From NCBI GenBank assembly GCA_002347265.1, contig DDYB01000013.1:203991-267990 (forward strand): a stretch of 64,000 nucleotides of DNA, written 5' to 3'. The notes beneath the pieces were generated by a model. It was not told the DNA's origin, searched no databases, and worked only from the letters and a program-made list of their open reading frames with translations. Origin of the DNA: Desulfobacteraceae bacterium UBA2245. Its GTDB lineage: Bacteria > Desulfobacterota > Desulfobacteria > Desulfobacterales > UBA2245. The stretch's first letter is position 1. Each line of letters opens with the position of its first letter. The translations under genes and the position numbers were made by a program. This document shows, piece after piece, positions 53,287 through 62,606 of the stretch.

Positions 53287-55023
53287 GTGGCTCGCATGAT
53301 TCCTCCAGTCATTCCAGTATCTTGCCCTAGTCCAGGTGAGCAGGAAATCTTTACGCGCCTCAAAGATGAACCTGGCACCAAGAATTGGATCGTCCTCCAC
53401 TCATTGGATATTGCTCACCACCTTCGCCAGGTGGCTGGTGAAACGGATTTCGTCATCATTGTACCGGCGCTTGGCGTGCTTTGTCTCGAAGTAAAAGCGT
53501 GCCATTCGCTGCGCAGAGAAAACGGACTATGGTTCTACGGTCGCGATCCCAAGGGCGATCCGCGCGGGCCATTCAAGCAGTCATCGGAAGGCATGCACAG
53601 CCTCCGCCAGCAAGTCGTGCGGAATGATCCCTCACTCTCGCGAGTTCCGTTTTGGTCCGCCGTTGCTTTCCCTTTTTTCGAGTTTACAGCAACTTCTGGT
53701 GAGTGGCATCCGTGGCAAGTGATAGATGCGCTGCGGTTTCGGCGGCAACCAGTCGCATTATTGATCTCAGAAATCTTGCGGAGTGCTCGGTCATATTTGA
53801 AATCACAGCCGTCGGCCCGCTGGTTTCGCGACTCCGACCAGTGCCCGGATCAGAAGCAGTCTGCCGTCATCGCCCGAATTCTCCGGCCAAGCTTTGAATT
53901 TGCCGAGAGAGCCCCTGCTCGGCGTGCCCGCAAGCAAGCGGAGATCCTGCGTTACACTGAAGAGCAGTTCTCTGCGCTCGATGCAATGGCCGACAATGAA
54001 CGCGTACTATTTTCCGGGCCAGCGGGCACAGGGAAAACAGTTCTCGCTCTCGAAGCGGCTCGCCGGGCATCCAATGCGGGCAAGAGAGTCTTGCTTCTCT
54101 GCTTCAATCGGCTCCTCGGGCGGTGGCTGTCGCAGCATCATATCGCCCAGTGCGAGGCGGTCACTGCCGGGACTTTTCACCAGTACCTCCTCAGTTTCAC
54201 CGGCATTGCTTTGCCTGCCGATCCGTGTGATGCTTTCTGGAAAGTAGATTTGCCTGACGCGGCAATAGCGAAGCTGATAGACGAGCCCACCGGCGACGCC
54301 CGGTTTGACATCCTTGTCGTTGACGAACTCCAAGATTTGTTCAATACCTCTTACATAGATGTTTTAGACCTGGTGTTGAAAGGTGGGTTGGCGGCGGGCA
54401 ACTGGATGCTTTTTGGCGACTTTGAACGGCAGATGCTATACGGACAGGACCGCGACGTCGCAGAAGAGTTGCGCAACGCGAGGCTCGGAGCATTCGCCAG
54501 ATGCTCGCTGCGAGTCAATTGCCGAAACACTCCGCGCGTGGCGACGCTTTCACATCTTCTCGGAAAGCTAACGCCGAATTATTTGCGTGTACTACGACCA
54601 GATGACCGCATTGAGCCGGTCATTATGTACTATGCGACGCCATCCCAGCAACGGAAGCAGCTCGTCGACACTCTCGAACGGATTCTCCGTGATTCATTTT
54701 CAGGCCAGGACATTGTGATCCTCTCTCCGAGAGCTGGAGCGCGCTCCGCAGCTGGTTCTATTGCGACGAAGCCATGGGCTGATCGGATTGCCCCGTACGA
54801 GCAAGCTGCGCCAGACCAGATTCGTTTCACGACAATCCAGAGTTTCAAAGGGCTTGAATCTGCCGCAATTGTCGTTACTGACATTGAACATTTGGCTGGT
54901 GAACTTTTTTCGTCACTCTTTTATATTGCCACCACACGCGCTCTGGGACGGTTGTACATTCTCGTGCATGAGACAGCCAAACCTGAAATTATCAAAGCGC
55001 TGTTGGGGCCAGAACAAAAATGA
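53287..55023 (+). CDS. NERD-nuclease domain / UvrD-like SF1 helicase fusion
   Basis: A 578-residue two-domain protein. Residues ~15-110 form a NERD-type PD-(D/E)xK domain: Asp 54 and the ExK pair at Glu 68/Lys 70 (TDFVIIVPALGVLCLEVKAC). Residues ~225-570 form an SF1 helicase: Walker A GPAGTGKTV (Lys 250), Walker B VDELQD (345-350) and motif V/VI TIQSFKGLESAAIVV and FYIATTRALGRLYI. Start is a GTG two bases after the previous stop, with an ATG at 53296 as alternative. It lies exactly where class 2 DISARM would be expected to carry an effector gene. Confidence 0.85.
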   Translation: MARMIPPVIPVSCPSPGEQEIFTRLKDEPGTKNWIVLHSLDIAHHLRQVAGETDFVIIVPALGVLCLEVKACHSLRRENGLWFYGRDPKGDPRGPFKQSSEGMHSLRQQVVRNDPSLSRVPFWSAVAFPFFEFTATSGEWHPWQVIDALRFRRQPVALLISEILRSARSYLKSQPSARWFRDSDQCPDQKQSAVIARILRPSFEFAERAPARRARKQAEILRYTEEQFSALDAMADNERVLFSGPAGTGKTVLALEAARRASNAGKRVLLLCFNRLLGRWLSQHHIAQCEAVTAGTFHQYLLSFTGIALPADPCDAFWKVDLPDAAIAKLIDEPTGDARFDILVVDELQDLFNTSYIDVLDLVLKGGLAAGNWMLFGDFERQMLYGQDRDVAEELRNARLGAFARCSLRVNCRNTPRVATLSHLLGKLTPNYLRVLRPDDRIEPVIMYYATPSQQRKQLVDTLERILRDSFSGQDIVILSPRAGARSAAGSIATKPWADRIAPYEQAAPDQIRFTTIQSFKGLESAAIVVTDIEHLAGELFSSLFYIATTRALGRLYILVHETAKPEIIKALLGPEQK

Positions 55024-55029
55024 AATCGG

Positions 55030-58000
55030 ATGGTGAAAATGCCTGACCATGTCGTGAATCGTGATGCAATTCTCCGGTCGCTCCACGAGGAACTTGTCGG
55101 TCCATGCCCAAGTGGGAAAGAAATTGACTGCAATGCGGCCATTCAGCTGGATGACACCGAGGCAGCTTACCGGCCGTATCGGCAACTCGGGACTGGCGAA
55201 GAGATTCTCCAGCGCGACGCACCGACGAAGCGCTACGGGGTTGGTGTCCTATACCCGATGGAAGCCCCAATTGCTCCCGGTGAAATCGAATCCCTGCCGC
55301 CATCGCCAGATGAGGAAATTGATCCCGGACCACCAAGCGGTGTCTCAGAGCCTCTAACTGCGTCCGCAATCCGTGATTGCGAGGCTATTGCGGGGCGGGC
55401 TCAAAGCCGCATCCCAGAGGCCGATTCGGATGACTTTGACCTATCATCGGCAAATGCCTATAAACCTAGTAGTATGGCTGTAAGCCTTCTAGTGCTCCTT
55501 CCGGAAAACGCCAAATTGGTAGTGTCCGCCACTGGCGGCCGCTATGCCATCAAACCGGTAATGCTTGTTGGGCGCGAACGTCAATGGTGGCTCCGCTCTC
55601 CAGTTCGCCTTTGCAGCCAATTTCGCAGGGATGATTTTCCCGTATCACGTGCAGGTTACGCAACTGCGCGAGAGCCGATCCGCGAGAATATAGACAATCT
55701 TGACGTACGGATCGAAGTCTTCACTAGGCCGTACAGGTCCAAACCCAACGAATTTCTTATCACTGTCTGCTTGGTCAATCGCCAGCAAGCAGAGGGGCGA
55801 TTGGATTTGCAGTCCCTCTTCCAGTGCCACTTCGATGTGAAGATCGAAGGTGGAAGCTCCGCTGGAGCCATGATATTGCCGTATCCAACAGCAGAGCCTC
55901 TGGACAGTGAAGAGCGCTCCCAGGAATTGCTTTTCCGGGAGAAGCTCACGTTCGCTGTCGGCCACGGATGCGCTGCTGAATGGGTGCGCGGCGATACACC
56001 CACCAGCGCCAAGAGCGTCTCAGCAGAGTGCTTGCCGATGTTTGAGACGCCAAGTACGACGCCCGATATCCGTGCCAAGAGCGGGGAGCCGCTGGTCGCG
56101 TCCATGCGGTCTCTCGCTGGCATCGATCCTGAAACCGACGGGTTCGACCAACTCGATGGGATTGTGAGCGAGTACGAACAGTGGATCTCCGAGCAGGAGG
56201 CGCGGATACCCGTACTCAGCACTCAGCTCCAGGAGACTGCGCGACTTCACATGAGTGAATGCGCAGAAGCTGCTGGGCGGATGCGCGACGGCTTTTCACT
56301 TTTACAGAGGGATTCGGAGATCAGGCGGGCATTCCAACTCGCAAACCTTGCTATGCTGATCCAGCAAGTGCGGTCGAGGCGCGAAGCCCGCATCGCGTCG
56401 TTCGACCAGTCCACTACGACGCTCACGTTCGAGGAGCCATACGTTTTGCTCGATCTTAATTCACCGCGTGCGCGAGCGTGCCAGTGGCGCGCATTCCAGA
56501 TTGCTTTCATACTCGCGTCGCTCCGTTCAACCGCCGATACTGGCGATACTGACCGCGAACGCGTCGAGCTAATCTGGTTCCCCACCGGCGGCGGCAAGAC
56601 CGAGGCCTATTTCGGGCTGGCAGCTTTTAGCATATTTCTGCGTAGGCTCCGGAATCCTGCCGATACTGGAGTGAATGTACTGATGCGTTATACGTTACGG
56701 CTGCTAACAGCGCAGCAGTTCCAGCGCGCATCGCGCCTTATCTGTGCAATGGAGTTCGTCCGGCAGCAGGACAGCGCTGATTTGGGTGACGCGAAAATCT
56801 CTATCGGCATCTGGCTCGGAAGCTCGACGACTCCGAATACGCATGCCGAAGCTCAGGCTGTGCTCCGCAGCCTAACCAGGGGGGATGGTGCCAAAGAGAA
56901 TCAGTTTGTGCTCGACCGATGCCCGTGGTGCGGAGCGCAAATGGGGCCGGTCAACCTCGCCGGCAGGGGACGAGGACGCAGAGGTGTTCCCCGGGTTATC
57001 GGGTATATTCGGCGCGGCAACACTGTCGTGTATTCATGCCCTGACCGCAGCTGCGAGTTCCATAGATCTCTCCCGCTTTATGTCATCGACGAGGATATAT
57101 ACGAGACTCGCCCGGCACTTGTGATTGGCACTGTTGACAAATTCGCAATGCTTGCCTGGCGACCGCAGGCGCGGGCTCTGTTTGGCATCGGAGACGATGG
57201 GACTAGAGCGAATTCGCCACCTGGGCTTATCATCCAGGACGAGCTGCATCTCATCTCTGGCCCGCTCGGCTCAATGGTTGGCCTTTACGAACCCATCATT
57301 GAGGAGTTATGTACTGACCGCCGCGGCCCGGCCCTCGCCCGGCCCAAGATCATCAGTTCCACAGCGACGATCCGCAGTTATACGGAACAAGTGCAAGGGT
57401 TGTATGCGCGGGGGAGGACCAGCCTGTTTCCCCCACCGGGGTTAGATACCGATGACTCCTTCTTCGCAAGGGTCGCCCGCCGACCGGACGGCACTCTGGA
57501 AAGGGGGCGAGTATACGTCGGCGTTCACGCCCCTGGGCTTGGATCGCTCCAGACAGTTCAGGTTCGTACGTTTGCGGCACTGTTGCAGGCTCCCCAGCCA
57601 CTTCCGGCACCCGACCGCGACCCCTGGTGGACACTCCTCCTTTTTTTCAACAGTCTCCGAGAGCTTGGAACGACGCTCACTCTATTCCAATCGGATATTC
57701 CAGATTTGTTGAAGGGATCTCTCAGACAGCGACTCGGCATCGGATTTCAGGATGTTCGCCAGATCAGAAAAATGTTGGAACTCACTGGCCGCCTGCCGGG
57801 AGACGAAGTGCCAAAAGCTATATCTGCACTTGAAGTGCCAACCGACTCGCGGCAGGGGTATGCCGCAGATGTCTGCCTTGCTTCGAATATCATCGAAGTC
57901 GGAGTAGACATTGATCGGCTCTCGCTCATGGCTGTCGTCGGTCAGCCTAAAACGACCTCGCAGTATATTCAGGTAACGGGCCGCGTTGGCCGGAAAGCAG

Positions 58001-58545
58001 ATCGGCCTGGCCTTGTGGTCACGATTTATGCCGCATCAAAACCCCGTGACCGCTCCCATTTCGAGAAGTTCCGCAGTTATCACGAGCGGCTTTACGCCCA
58101 GGTTGAGCCTACGAGTGTAACGCCATTCTCGCGCCCGGCACTCGATCGGGCGGCACATGCTGTGATCGCGAGTTACGTCAGGCAGTCTGGAAACTCGGAC
58201 CAGGCCGAAAGCCCCTACCCGTTCCCCGCGGCACTTGTTGAAGACGCGGCCAGAATTCTCGAGGGCCGCGCGGCATTTGTTGATCCAGATGAACTCGCCG
58301 CACTCCATAGAATACTCCAGAAGAGAGCCGACGAGTGGCAGCGCTGGCAGCGGCTGAGATGGTCGGGCGCACTGCACGCGGAAGACATGCCCCTCATGAG
58401 GCCTGCCGGAGCTTACGTCGCGCCAGATAAGGCGCGGGTTTCGTGGGCTACCCCACAATCCCTCCGTAATGTGGATGCGGAGTGCCAAGCAGAAATCACA
58501 CAGCTATACATGCTGGAGGAACTGGAGGACACCGAAGATGCCTAG
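55030..58545 (+). CDS. drmA: DrmA-like DISARM helicase
   Basis: A 1171-residue SF2 helicase-like protein of DISARM type. Walker A FPTGGGKTEAYF is at about residue 517, a DELH-type Walker B (IIQDELHLISG) at about 737, SSTATI at motif III, and QVTGRVGRKADRPG as motif VI near residue 981. A C4-type zinc site (CPWCGAQMG ... CPDRSC) sits between Walker A and Walker B at about 631-670. This arrangement and the DrmB-like partner next to it match DrmA, which with DrmB forms the DNA-translocating core. It overlaps drmB by 8 bases. Confidence 0.9.
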   Translation: MVKMPDHVVNRDAILRSLHEELVGPCPSGKEIDCNAAIQLDDTEAAYRPYRQLGTGEEILQRDAPTKRYGVGVLYPMEAPIAPGEIESLPPSPDEEIDPGPPSGVSEPLTASAIRDCEAIAGRAQSRIPEADSDDFDLSSANAYKPSSMAVSLLVLLPENAKLVVSATGGRYAIKPVMLVGRERQWWLRSPVRLCSQFRRDDFPVSRAGYATAREPIRENIDNLDVRIEVFTRPYRSKPNEFLITVCLVNRQQAEGRLDLQSLFQCHFDVKIEGGSSAGAMILPYPTAEPLDSEERSQELLFREKLTFAVGHGCAAEWVRGDTPTSAKSVSAECLPMFETPSTTPDIRAKSGEPLVASMRSLAGIDPETDGFDQLDGIVSEYEQWISEQEARIPVLSTQLQETARLHMSECAEAAGRMRDGFSLLQRDSEIRRAFQLANLAMLIQQVRSRREARIASFDQSTTTLTFEEPYVLLDLNSPRARACQWRAFQIAFILASLRSTADTGDTDRERVELIWFPTGGGKTEAYFGLAAFSIFLRRLRNPADTGVNVLMRYTLRLLTAQQFQRASRLICAMEFVRQQDSADLGDAKISIGIWLGSSTTPNTHAEAQAVLRSLTRGDGAKENQFVLDRCPWCGAQMGPVNLAGRGRGRRGVPRVIGYIRRGNTVVYSCPDRSCEFHRSLPLYVIDEDIYETRPALVIGTVDKFAMLAWRPQARALFGIGDDGTRANSPPGLIIQDELHLISGPLGSMVGLYEPIIEELCTDRRGPALARPKIISSTATIRSYTEQVQGLYARGRTSLFPPPGLDTDDSFFARVARRPDGTLERGRVYVGVHAPGLGSLQTVQVRTFAALLQAPQPLPAPDRDPWWTLLLFFNSLRELGTTLTLFQSDIPDLLKGSLRQRLGIGFQDVRQIRKMLELTGRLPGDEVPKAISALEVPTDSRQGYAADVCLASNIIEVGVDIDRLSLMAVVGQPKTTSQYIQVTGRVGRKADRPGLVVTIYAASKPRDRSHFEKFRSYHERLYAQVEPTSVTPFSRPALDRAAHAVIASYVRQSGNSDQAESPYPFPAALVEDAARILEGRAAFVDPDELAALHRILQKRADEWQRWQRLRWSGALHAEDMPLMRPAGAYVAPDKARVSWATPQSLRNVDAECQAEITQLYMLEELEDTEDA

Positions 58546-60433
58546 AGGACCAGTACGGCGTGGGCAACTCATCTCTCCCTTCGGCCCCGGTGCCATGATG
58601 ATTCTACCGGATGGCGTCTCCGTCATCTGTGCCGGGCTTGACCACTGGTTCAAGCACGAATCCGGAGACGATGAGAACATCGACCCGCGAGAGTACCAGG
58701 TAGACGAATGGCGACTTGCGACTCGCCTCAACGTGGAACATTTCTATCTCCCCCCAGACTACCGGCGTGTACGCCGACATGATCCTCTGACCAACGGTTA
58801 CCTGACCGTCCCATTTCTCCGCTTCCCGCAATGGCACTATTGCACTCGCTGCGGCTTGATGCGCAAAGTCCCGATAGTCACAAAGGAGCGGATCAAGTGC
58901 GCAGAATGCGAGGCACGGGGATGGACCCGCTACATGGTCCAGGTGCCCTTCGTCGCCATGTGCGATGCCGGTCACATTCAAGACTTCCCGTGGCTTGAAT
59001 GGGTGTATCGATCTGCAACTCCACCGCAGAACTCGCCACCGATGCGGCTCCTTTCAACCGGTGGAATGACACTCGCTGGCCAAAAGGTTAAGGTCGATGG
59101 TGGCCCTGAACGAACTCTCGCGGGAATCACTAACGCAAACCCAGACGGCGCCGACACCGAATTGAGCCGGACGCTCGATAGCGATAGGTCGCCCTACTTG
59201 TGCCCCGGCCTACGCCCGTGGCTTGGCACCGAGCATGGCGAGGGATGCGGCAGGCCACTTCGTGGCACGCTCCGGAGTGCCGCCAACGTCTACTTCGCGC
59301 AGGTGCATAGCTCGATCTATCTCCCCCGCACTGACGATAGCACCGTGGCCGAGGTTATAACACTCCTGGAACAACCATCTATTAGCACATTTGTCGAAAT
59401 TCTCACCGGAGCAGGTGTTACCCCCGAACCAGCTCAGTTACGAAAGCAGTTCCGGGAGTTGCTCGCTGCGTTCACTGATCGGCAGATACAGCTGGCCATC
59501 GATACGGTGTGCAGTGGGGGGGCGAGCCGACAGCAAAGTGGCCGGATGGAAGGCGATGACGCAGAAACCGGCTTCCGGAGGCAAGAATATGATACTCTGG
59601 TTGCTGCCGCCGACTTCGAGCAACTGGTGCTTAAGCCAGCCGATCGCAGGCGATACGCTCCGCAGTTCTCCCAATACTTCGCGAATGTAACGCTTGTCCA
59701 CAAGCTGCGGGAGACTAGGGCGCTAACTGGCTTCACGCGAGTATTTGCGGATACTGACCGCGATATTGATTACTTGCAGGGAATGCTGCGGCTCAATGAG
59801 CCCGAGGTGAGGTGGCTGCCAGCCTTTTTGGTCTTCGGCGAGGGTGTGTTTCTCACCCTAAACGAACAGCGTTTAAGGCAATGGGAAGAGCAGCCAGAAA
59901 TACGGGCTCGCGTACATCCACTTGTAGCCCGATACCACGCCCTGCGCCAAGCTCGCCATCTCAGGGATCGCCAAGTCGGCCCGCGGTACGTCCTGCTGCA
60001 TACTCTTGCGCACCTCCTCATCAATCGACTGACGTTTGAATGCGGCTACAGTTCCGCCGCACTCCGGGAACGCCTTTACGTATCTGAAAATACTGCCGCG
60101 CCAATGTCGGGGATACTGATCTATACGGCGGCTGGTGATGCCGAAGGCACACTCGGCGGACTTGTTCGAATGGGAAAGCCGGGCAGGCTGGAGCCACTGC
60201 TCGAACGGGCGCTCAGCGGTGCGCGGTGGTGTTCTGCTGACCCCGTTTGCATGGAAATGGGACAGAGTGGCGGGCAAGGCCCGGACTCACTGAATCTCGC
60301 AGCGTGTCATGGCTGTAGCCTAGTGCCTGAAACAGCCTGCGAGGAATTCAATCGCCTGCTTGACCGAGGGCTAGTTATCGGGCCATTCGACAACCCAACT
60401 ATTGGGTATTTTAGCAGAGCCACGGAGGGCTAA
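58538..60433 (+). CDS. drmB: DrmB-like DUF1998 protein
   Basis: A 631-residue DUF1998 protein that partners DrmA. The N-terminus (RRGQLISPFGPGAMM) matches the DrmB start. A zinc-ribbon-like set HYCTRCGLMRK ... IKCAECEARGW occurs near residues 105-130. The DUF1998 motif HTLAHLLINRLTFECGYSSAALRERLY starts near residue 488, and the C-terminal Cys cluster CSADPVCMEMG ... LNLAACHGCSLVPETACE is characteristic. GGAGG precedes the ATG, which overlaps drmA. The stop is followed directly by the methyltransferase ATG. Confidence 0.92.
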   Translation: MPRGPVRRGQLISPFGPGAMMILPDGVSVICAGLDHWFKHESGDDENIDPREYQVDEWRLATRLNVEHFYLPPDYRRVRRHDPLTNGYLTVPFLRFPQWHYCTRCGLMRKVPIVTKERIKCAECEARGWTRYMVQVPFVAMCDAGHIQDFPWLEWVYRSATPPQNSPPMRLLSTGGMTLAGQKVKVDGGPERTLAGITNANPDGADTELSRTLDSDRSPYLCPGLRPWLGTEHGEGCGRPLRGTLRSAANVYFAQVHSSIYLPRTDDSTVAEVITLLEQPSISTFVEILTGAGVTPEPAQLRKQFRELLAAFTDRQIQLAIDTVCSGGASRQQSGRMEGDDAETGFRRQEYDTLVAAADFEQLVLKPADRRRYAPQFSQYFANVTLVHKLRETRALTGFTRVFADTDRDIDYLQGMLRLNEPEVRWLPAFLVFGEGVFLTLNEQRLRQWEEQPEIRARVHPLVARYHALRQARHLRDRQVGPRYVLLHTLAHLLINRLTFECGYSSAALRERLYVSENTAAPMSGILIYTAAGDAEGTLGGLVRMGKPGRLEPLLERALSGARWCSADPVCMEMGQSGGQGPDSLNLAACHGCSLVPETACEEFNRLLDRGLVIGPFDNPTIGYFSRATEG

Positions 60434-61543
60434 ATGGAGATACCGCTTCTATCATTCTTTACCGGAGGAGGTTTTTTCGATATAGGGTTCAAACAGGCGG
60501 GATTCTCTGTCTGCTGGACAAATGAGAATTGCCCAGCATTCATCACTGGATACGAGTACGGAATGTCGTCATGGCTTTCCTCGCTTGGTAAGCGAGCACA
60601 GGCAGCAAGTATCGCCAACCCCAAGAGTATCTGCAATCTGACTTCCCTTGGGGTACTCCGAGAAGCATTCGCCGGGCCACGGCCCAAACTTTTTGGTGTC
60701 ATCGGCGGTCCGCCCTGCCCCGATTTCAGTAATGGCGGCACGCACGCTGGCGGTAACGGTTCAAACGGCATACTCACTAGCGTGTTTGCCAACATGATTT
60801 GCGAACTGCACCCAACCTTTTTCGTCATTGAAAACGTATCTGGGCTTTACCGCGTTCGGAAGCACCGCGCCTTTTTGGAAATCAAAATCGCCCAGTTGAG
60901 AGAGCGCGGCTATGCAGTTGATTACAAGATTCTGAATGCTCTTGAGTTGGGAGTGCCACAATATCGCGAAAGGCTTTTCATCGTCGGAATCAAAAAAAAC
61001 ATCGCTCAATGCGGTGCTGAAAGAAAACTCACTGTGGCAGAGGAAGGATGGTTTACATGGCCAATAGTTGATGCATACACTGGGGCGAAATCGCTCCCCT
61101 GGCCGACAACAGCGCCATTCGGCGAAAAGCCTACCAAACCCAAAGAGATTCCCCTCGAACTTACCGTTTACCCGGCGCTGTTTGGAAAAGGTGACCCGGA
61201 AAAGCTTCCCAACGGGTGCGATTTCTTCAACCCGTATTCCAGCCGTTTCAATACAATTCCGGAAGGCGACGTTGCACGAAAATCATTCAAGAGGCTCCAC
61301 CGTTACCGGTTCAGCCCAACAGCATGGTACGGGAATCAGGAAGTGCATTTGCACCCTTCCAAGGCAAGGCGCTTGTCGGTCCGTGAAGCGCTGCGAATTC
61401 AATCAGTGCCGGATGAATATGTGTTGCCGGAAGAAATGACACTCTCGGCAAAATTCAAGCTGGTTTGCAACGGCGTGCCCTGCGTCATGGCATCCCACCT
61501 CGCCACCGCGGTGAAATCGTTCTTGAAGCGAGCAAGTGCATGA
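60434..61543 (+). CDS. drmMII: DNA (cytosine-5-)-methyltransferase (DrmMII-like)
   Basis: A 369-residue C5 methyltransferase. Motif I is SFFTGGGFFDIGFKQAGF, motif IV is GGPPCPDFS with catalytic Cys 95, motif VI is VIENVSGLY with Glu 133, motif VIII QYRERLFIVG, and motif IX/X SVREALRIQSVPDEY. The recognition sequence cannot be predicted. It matches DrmMII of class 2 DISARM, which marks self DNA. ATG immediately follows the drmB stop, and the end overlaps the glycosylase gene by 4 bases. Confidence 0.9.
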   Translation: MEIPLLSFFTGGGFFDIGFKQAGFSVCWTNENCPAFITGYEYGMSSWLSSLGKRAQAASIANPKSICNLTSLGVLREAFAGPRPKLFGVIGGPPCPDFSNGGTHAGGNGSNGILTSVFANMICELHPTFFVIENVSGLYRVRKHRAFLEIKIAQLRERGYAVDYKILNALELGVPQYRERLFIVGIKKNIAQCGAERKLTVAEEGWFTWPIVDAYTGAKSLPWPTTAPFGEKPTKPKEIPLELTVYPALFGKGDPEKLPNGCDFFNPYSSRFNTIPEGDVARKSFKRLHRYRFSPTAWYGNQEVHLHPSKARRLSVREALRIQSVPDEYVLPEEMTLSAKFKLVCNGVPCVMASHLATAVKSFLKRASA

Positions 61544-62292
61544 CTCGCAGAAAACGGGTTCAAAGGCGAACATTTCCAGAAGTTGAGAACATAGCACGCA
61601 TCCTTTCGGAATGCTACGGGGATCACGCGCACAACAACAAAATGAACCCGTTGAACGAATTGCTATTTATTGTTTGTAGCGTGCAAACGAACGAGAGACT
61701 TTACCAGTCCACATATTCGAGCCTGAAAGCAAAATTCCCCAGTTTTCGCCAACTCGCTGATGCGGAAGAAGATGAGATTGCCCCTATCATCGCTCACGGT
61801 GGACTTGCACGCCAAAAGGCTCAAAAGCTCCGTGCAATTCTGGCCCGCGTGGAGGCCGATTTCGGGAGACCAACGCTTTCACCATTGCGGAAAATGGGCG
61901 ATGCTGAATGCGAAAGGTATCTGGTGTCCCTGCCCGGTATCGGGAAAAAAACAGCCCGTTGCGTGATGATGTATTCGCTGGGCCGTGACGTATTCCCCGT
62001 CGATTCGAACTGCTGGCGCATTTGTCGAAGGATAGGATGGGTACGGGCAACTCGCCCAGACCGATCGTGCTCGCCGCGAGACATGGATCGTGTTCAAGCG
62101 GGGATCCCGCCAAAGCTTCGATTCAGCTTGCATGTGAATTTTATATCTCACGGTCGTGCATGTTGCCTGCCTTCAGCAGCGCTTTGTGACGAATGCTTGA
62201 TTTGGCAGTTCTGTAAAACGGGAAGCCGTCGGATGGCGTCTAGTAGGGTTCTTGGGGACATCCTATATCCTCTCTGTCAACACAATTTTTAA
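61540..62292 (+). CDS. endonuclease-III-like DNA glycosylase
   Basis: A 250-residue HhH-GPD glycosylase with a [4Fe-4S] cluster. The HhH motif LPGIGKKTARCVMMYSL contains Lys 137, equivalent to the EndoIII catalytic Lys, and VFPVDSNCWRICRRIGW contains Asp 155, equivalent to the EndoIII catalytic Asp. Cluster ligands Cys 209, 216, 219 and 225 have exact C-x6-C-x2-C-x5-C spacing. Both catalytic residues are retained. It overlaps the C5 methyltransferase (ATGA), so a role in repairing T:G mismatches arising at methylated sites is plausible, as for Vsr or Mig enzymes. Confidence 0.85.
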   Translation: MTRRKRVQRRTFPEVENIARILSECYGDHAHNNKMNPLNELLFIVCSVQTNERLYQSTYSSLKAKFPSFRQLADAEEDEIAPIIAHGGLARQKAQKLRAILARVEADFGRPTLSPLRKMGDAECERYLVSLPGIGKKTARCVMMYSLGRDVFPVDSNCWRICRRIGWVRATRPDRSCSPRDMDRVQAGIPPKLRFSLHVNFISHGRACCLPSAALCDECLIWQFCKTGSRRMASSRVLGDILYPLCQHNF

Positions 62293-62606
62293 AAATAAAA
62301 AAGGAATTAAAATTCAATAAGATATAAATTGACGCGATTTTCGGGCGCACCTCTCCCGTTGTTTTCCGGCGACGATTCGACGAGTCTCTCGTAAAAAGGA
62401 ACCCCGCGCCTGATCGTTACGTTGATCCGGCATATTCTCTGAAGCAGCGGAATCACCCATCATCCCTTATCCAGGCTACAAGGTTCAACGAGAGGCCCGG
62501 ATATTGTCCCTCCCGAGGTCTGATGCCTCAACGTGCATAGTCGGGCTCTCTCGTCGAAACTGCCGCACTGTGCGAAACCTCGGCGATGTTATTTGCCGCC
62601 GACGGG
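62293..62606. other. 314-base region between defence operon and IS110 transposase
   Basis: The first ~45 bases are AT-rich (ATTTTTAAAAATAAAAAAGG), perhaps a terminator of the operon. The remainder is GC-rich, contains several short inverted stretches and no gene. In IS110-family elements the end next to the transposase 3' side or 5' side carries the guide (bridge) RNA, so this could be an IS end; no evidence for the boundary could be found. Confidence 0.4.
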
